From positions 1 through 7,630 of the forward strand of contig JBHHZI010000148.1 of the NCBI GenBank assembly GCA_046757965.1: a stretch of DNA of 7,630 nt. Direction: 5' to 3'. The notes beneath the pieces are model-generated. The model was not told where the DNA came from. It did not search any database and worked only from the letters and a program-made list of their open reading frames with translations. Position numbers and translations under genes: made by a program. Shown piece by piece: positions 4,937 to 7,630 of the stretch (within the stretch, counting starts at the first letter, position 1; each line of letters opens with the position of its first letter). The DNA comes from JBHHZI01 sp046757965 (lineage in GTDB: Bacteria; Acidobacteriota; Polarisedimenticolia; SMYD01).

Positions 4937-6725
4937 ATCTCTCCTGCCAGGCGGTGATGAGAAGGTCGGGTCGTCCCGCCCCCCGGCGCGCGTGCGGCTT
5001 CGCCACCTGCGCAAGGAGTTCGAGTTCTTCGCCCGGCCCTGGGATCGGCTCGTGCAGTGGGCGAGTCTCGGCCACGTCCGCCGGGGCACACCGTTTGTGG
5101 CGGTGGACGATGTCGACCTCAGCATCGAGGCGGGTGAGTCGGTCGGCATCGTCGGCGCCAACGGCGCCGGCAAGTCGACGCTGCTGAAGCTCATCTGCGG
5201 CGTGCTGCACCCCACCGCCGGCAGCGTGGAGGTGGACGGGCGCCTGGCAGGGCTTCTCGAGCTGGGGACCGGCTTTCACCCCGAGTTCACCGGGCGGGCG
5301 AACATCATCCTGAATGCCCGCTTCCTGGGTCTTCACCGTGACGAGATCGAGGAACGTCTGGATGACATCATCGCCTTCGCGGGTGTCGGCCGGTTCATCG
5401 ATCAACCGCTGCGGACCTATTCCACCGGCATGCAACTGCGACTCGCCTTCGCCGTGGCGGCCCACACCCGTCCGGACCTCCTGGTGGTCGATGAAGCGCT
5501 TGCCGTGGGTGATGCCGCGTTCACCCACCGCTGCGTCGAACGGATCCGGCGTTTTCACGCCACCGGGGGGACGCTCCTGTTCGCCACCCACGATCCGGGC
5601 ATGCTGAAGACCCTCTGCGACCGGGCCCTCCTCATCGACCGGGGGCGTATCCTGGTGGAAGGGTCGCCGCAGGAGGTTCTGGAGCTGTACAACGAGCGGA
5701 TCGCTCTGCCCGCCGGCACCGAGGAGATTCTCGTGCAGGAACGGGAACGCGTCGCACACGCACCGCACCGCTCCGGGAACTGGAGCGCGCTGATCCGGTC
5801 CGTGGAACTGCTCGGTGGGCCGGGAGAGGCACGACGGGCCTTCATCAGCGGGGAGAAGATTACCATCGAGGTCGAGGTCTGCTTTCTGACTGCCGTGGAG
5901 AATCCGACCATCGGCATCCTGATCCGGGATCGCCTCGGACGAGATGTCTATGGCACAAACACCCATCTCCTCCAGATCGCCAGCGGTTCGTTTGCGCCGG
6001 GTGAGAAGCTGGTGGTGTCGTTCGTCATGCCACTGGAGCTGGGCGCCGGCGAGTACAGCTTGACCGTCGCCGCTCACACGCTCGACGTCCACGTGCACGA
6101 CTCGTTCGACTGGATCGACCGGGTGGTGTCGTTCAAGGTGTTGCCGGCGGCGACCGCGGACTCGATCGGCCCGGTCCGGCTGTCCCCCCGGGTGGTGCTG
6201 GCGCGCCCGCGAGCGCCGGAGGCTCCCGCGGACTGGGCGCCTCTCCTGGAAGAAGTGTTCGGCGCTCCGGTGCCTGACCGGATCCGTGCCGGCACCGCTG
6301 CCGGGCCGTGGCTGTTCCGGGGCTGGTACGAGCCGGAAGGTGAGGGGGCGTCCGCCTTCGCCTGGACACGGGAGCGGTTCTCGTTTCTCATCGACCTGCG
6401 CGGCGAGACCCTGGAGGTCGACGCCGGCTACCGGCCGGACGCCGGGCACAGCGGTCTCGCCACTGTACGGGTCTGGGTCTTCGATCAGTTCCTGGGCGCG
6501 TTTCCCGTGCACCCCGACTCGCCCGGGGCGGCCCTGCGGGTGCCGATCCCGGCGGCAGCCCGGTGCGCCGCCGCCGTGGTGACCATGGAAGTGGCAGGCT
6601 GGTCGCCCCGCGGGATCGGACTGAACGAGGACGATCGAACCCTGGGTCTGTGTGTCCGGTGTATCGAGGTGCGGGGACCCACCATGGCCCAGGGGCGTCC
6701 CCTGGCCCGGAGCGCTCATGAGTGA
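4926..6725 (+). CDS. wzt: Polysaccharide ABC exporter ATPase (Wzt-like) with two extra C-terminal beta-rich domains
   Basis: The ATPase energises glycan export with the Wzm permease. From ATG 4926 it has 599 residues, longer than the roughly 400-450 usual for Wzt. The nucleotide-binding domain (about 22-255) has Walker A GANGAGKST (77-85), ELGTGFHPEFTGRANI (112-127) typical of the KpsT/Wzt/TagH branch, signature YSTGMQLRLAFA (165-176), Walker B LLVVDEALAVGD (185-196) and H-loop His222 (ATHD). A Wzt-C-like beta-sandwich follows (about 285-405; FISGEKITIEVEV, YGTNT, GEYSLTVAAHT), the region that in E. coli O9a recognises the finished glycan end. After a linker, a second beta-rich module spans about 461-583: it starts FRGWYEPEG, has FAWTRERFSFLIDL and ends LNEDDRTLGLCVRCIEV. 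This resembles modules attached to glycosyltransferases and methyltransferases of polysaccharide loci; that match is from memory. The frame is open further upstream inside wzm, but ATG 4926 fits the compact operon. Confidence 0.9.
   Translation: MNSESLLPGGDEKVGSSRPPARVRLRHLRKEFEFFARPWDRLVQWASLGHVRRGTPFVAVDDVDLSIEAGESVGIVGANGAGKSTLLKLICGVLHPTAGSVEVDGRLAGLLELGTGFHPEFTGRANIILNARFLGLHRDEIEERLDDIIAFAGVGRFIDQPLRTYSTGMQLRLAFAVAAHTRPDLLVVDEALAVGDAAFTHRCVERIRRFHATGGTLLFATHDPGMLKTLCDRALLIDRGRILVEGSPQEVLELYNERIALPAGTEEILVQERERVAHAPHRSGNWSALIRSVELLGGPGEARRAFISGEKITIEVEVCFLTAVENPTIGILIRDRLGRDVYGTNTHLLQIASGSFAPGEKLVVSFVMPLELGAGEYSLTVAAHTLDVHVHDSFDWIDRVVSFKVLPAATADSIGPVRLSPRVVLARPRAPEAPADWAPLLEEVFGAPVPDRIRAGTAAGPWLFRGWYEPEGEGASAFAWTRERFSFLIDLRGETLEVDAGYRPDAGHSGLATVRVWVFDQFLGAFPVHPDSPGAALRVPIPAAARCAAAVVTMEVAGWSPRGIGLNEDDRTLGLCVRCIEVRGPTMAQGRPLARSAHE
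6689..6705 (+). promoter_or_regulatory. Hairpin at the end of wzt before the next gene's ribosome binding site
   Basis: CCAGGGG, a CGT loop and CCCCTGG make a perfect 7-bp stem; past one mismatch (6688/6706) three more pairs can form. The apparent Shine-Dalgarno GGAG of the following gene (6709-6712, five bases before ATG 6718) lies just past the stem and its first base can pair in the extended form. There is no U-tract. It could make downstream translation depend on ribosomes finishing wzt. Confidence 0.4.
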
Positions 6726-7630
6726 TCTCGAATCTCCCGCCGGGACGCAGGAAATCGACTGCGACGGCGACGGGAGGCAGGGCGAGCCGGTGAGCCTCGC
6801 CGTCATTCGTGCCGCCATCGCCACTGAACGGCGCACGCGTCAGCCGCTGGTCGGTCCCTCCACCGGCGACGGGAACAGGGCAGAGAGGGATCCCCCACGG
6901 CATCGCACGGACCCGGTGATCGACAACCCGGACCTGTTCCGGCTCGGGGACAGGCATGAACAGCGCCCCGCCGGCGACCAGCCCGCACCATCGTCCCCCG
7001 GTCCCCTGACCATGGCGGCGGACCCTCCCGGCGGGGGGCGCCTGGGTGCCATTCCCATCCTCGGCAAGCTGCTGTGGTGGGTGCACGCGCTGCTGAAGGC
7101 CCCGTCCCGTATCCGCGATCTGAACGGCTTCCGCCTCCAGGCCAGCCGGGATCGACGCGCCCTCGCTGATGACCTGGCCGGGCAGGTGCGGCGGATCGAC
7201 GCGCGCATCGGCCGTCTCGCCACGGATCTGGCCGAGCGCGCACGGCAGGCGGCCGAGGCGGTGACCTGGGTGGCCGAGCGCGTCGAATCGGTCGAGTCCC
7301 GGACTCTCGAGAACGTGGCGCGCCTCGACCGCCTGGCGGCCGCGCTGGAGAGCGTCGATGAGCGTCTGCGCGGCCTGCACGACGCCGCACAGGACCACGA
7401 GTCCCGCCTCGACGCACTTCTCACCCAGGCGGGGAGCACCGCTGCCGAGGCGGCGGCGCTGCGCCGGCAGCTTGACGGGTTTGCCGACAGTGCCGCGAGC
7501 CAGCGCCGCCTCGCCGGAGCGGAGGATGTGGGGCACCAGATAGGCGTGAGGTTGCCGGTAGATGACGGTGAAGTTATGGCTCTCCTGCTGGAGCCATCCC
7601 GGCTGGCCCTGGGCGATCGAGGCGACGAGG
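6718..7630 (+). CDS. Coiled-coil protein of the polysaccharide locus (N-terminal part; frame open to window edge)
   Basis: No enzyme domain is visible in this part, so the function is unknown. The ATG at 6718 overlaps the wzt stop by eight bases and has GGAG (6709-6712) five bases upstream. Residues 1-105 are polar, proline-rich and probably disordered. A hydrophobic patch, LGAIPILGKLLWWVHALL, covers 109-126. Residues about 138-255 are a long helix with heptad-like spacing (VRRIDARIGRLATDLAERA; LDRLAAALESVDERLRGL). This disordered, hydrophobic, coiled-coil layout resembles the N-terminus of methyltransferase or glycosyltransferase proteins in polysaccharide clusters, so a catalytic domain may have followed. 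The position after wzm-wzt also recalls wbdD of E. coli O9a, whose coiled coil sets chain length, though there the coil is C-terminal. From about codon 268 (7519) codon use deteriorates, with rare ATA, AGG, TTG, GTA and CGA; the true protein probably does not continue past about 7500-7520 in this assembly. Confidence 0.65.
   Translation, partial: MSDLESPAGTQEIDCDGDGRQGEPVSLAVIRAAIATERRTRQPLVGPSTGDGNRAERDPPRHRTDPVIDNPDLFRLGDRHEQRPAGDQPAPSSPGPLTMAADPPGGGRLGAIPILGKLLWWVHALLKAPSRIRDLNGFRLQASRDRRALADDLAGQVRRIDARIGRLATDLAERARQAAEAVTWVAERVESVESRTLENVARLDRLAAALESVDERLRGLHDAAQDHESRLDALLTQAGSTAAEAAALRRQLDGFADSAASQRRLAGAEDVGHQIGVRLPVDDGEVMALLLEPSRLALGDRGDE
7501..7629 (-). CDS. Fragment of a secreted protein (possible peptidase-MA/TolB-like), both ends missing
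   Basis: Read on the minus strand from the right edge, 43 codons look genuinely coding. LVASIAQGQPGW resembles the end of a signal peptide, followed by ESHNFTVIYRQPHAYLVPHI and LRSGEAAL. About 38 of 43 codons end in G or C, as in the neighbours, whereas about 11 of 37 codons of the + frame over the same bases end in A or T. The segment resembles, from memory, the start of the mature part of secreted peptidase-MA-like proteins that carry TolB-type beta-propeller repeats (pattern SxNFxVxYR...LVPHI...E.AL). Past about 7500 the frame stays open, but only as the antisense of the coiled-coil gene and without protein-like content. The real start lies beyond the window. The family guess is weak; the coding-strand call is stronger. 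Confidence 0.4.

Noticed and set aside
4815..6836. Minus-strand open frame of 673 codons
   Set aside because: It lies opposite the wzt gene, which has complete Walker A, signature, Walker B and H-loop motifs. The antisense product shows no domain or plausible composition.
6765..6890. Partly repeated GGCGACGGGA...CAGGGC segments about 100 bases apart
   Set aside because: Copies near 6766 and 6866 diverge after about ten bases, and the region is low-complexity GC-rich coding sequence; not enough for a repeat call.
6388..7500. Minus-strand frame continuing from the right-edge fragment
   Set aside because: Only the first 43 codons (7629-7501) look like protein. The rest mirrors wzt and the coiled-coil gene and has no recognisable content, so it was not included in the fragment.

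Overview
The window is high-GC DNA with a strong preference for G or C at third codon positions. It carries six substantial genes plus fragments at both ends. The best lineage clue is the Hfq protein: it has a basic N-terminal extension and a core containing EWYDRG and MKHAIS, and this resembles the Hfq of Acidobacteriota as I remember them. That placement is inference. No rRNA, tRNA, CRISPR array or transposon was seen.

Left part (1-1300, + strand): the C-terminal half of a XerC/XerD-type tyrosine recombinase, cut by the window edge, is followed two bases later by an inositol-monophosphatase-family phosphatase.

Middle part (1274-3958, - strand): a housekeeping group runs surA, dusB, hfq (periplasmic parvulin-type chaperone, tRNA-dihydrouridine synthase, RNA chaperone). 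SurA and DusB are 15 bases apart and probably co-transcribed. hfq seems to have its own sigma70-like promoter inside the last codons of dusB, and a leader of about 170 bases with inverted repeats. The 3' ends of hfq and the phosphatase gene overlap by 27 bases.

Divergent region (3959-4114): this 156-base spacer separates surA from the polysaccharide export genes. It holds a candidate surA promoter, a nearly perfect 20-base dyad that looks like an operator, and a weak promoter-like hexamer very close to the first export-gene start.

Right part (4115-7630, + strand): an overlapping three-gene unit with an ABC-2 permease (Wzm type), its ATPase (Wzt type) and the N-terminal part of a coiled-coil protein. 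Together they look like the front of an ABC-transporter-dependent O-antigen or other surface-polysaccharide locus. The ATPase is unusual in carrying two successive beta-rich C-terminal domains: a Wzt-C-like domain and a second module resembling those attached to polysaccharide-cluster glycosyltransferases and methyltransferases.

Right edge (about 7500-7630): coding signal switches from the + strand to the - strand. The - strand reads like the start of a mature secreted protein, while the + frame acquires rare codons. This may be a chimeric assembly junction or a real rearrangement. I found no clearly new biological system. The most useful leads are the double-module Wzt, the hfq leader, the 20-base dyad and the strand switch at the right edge.
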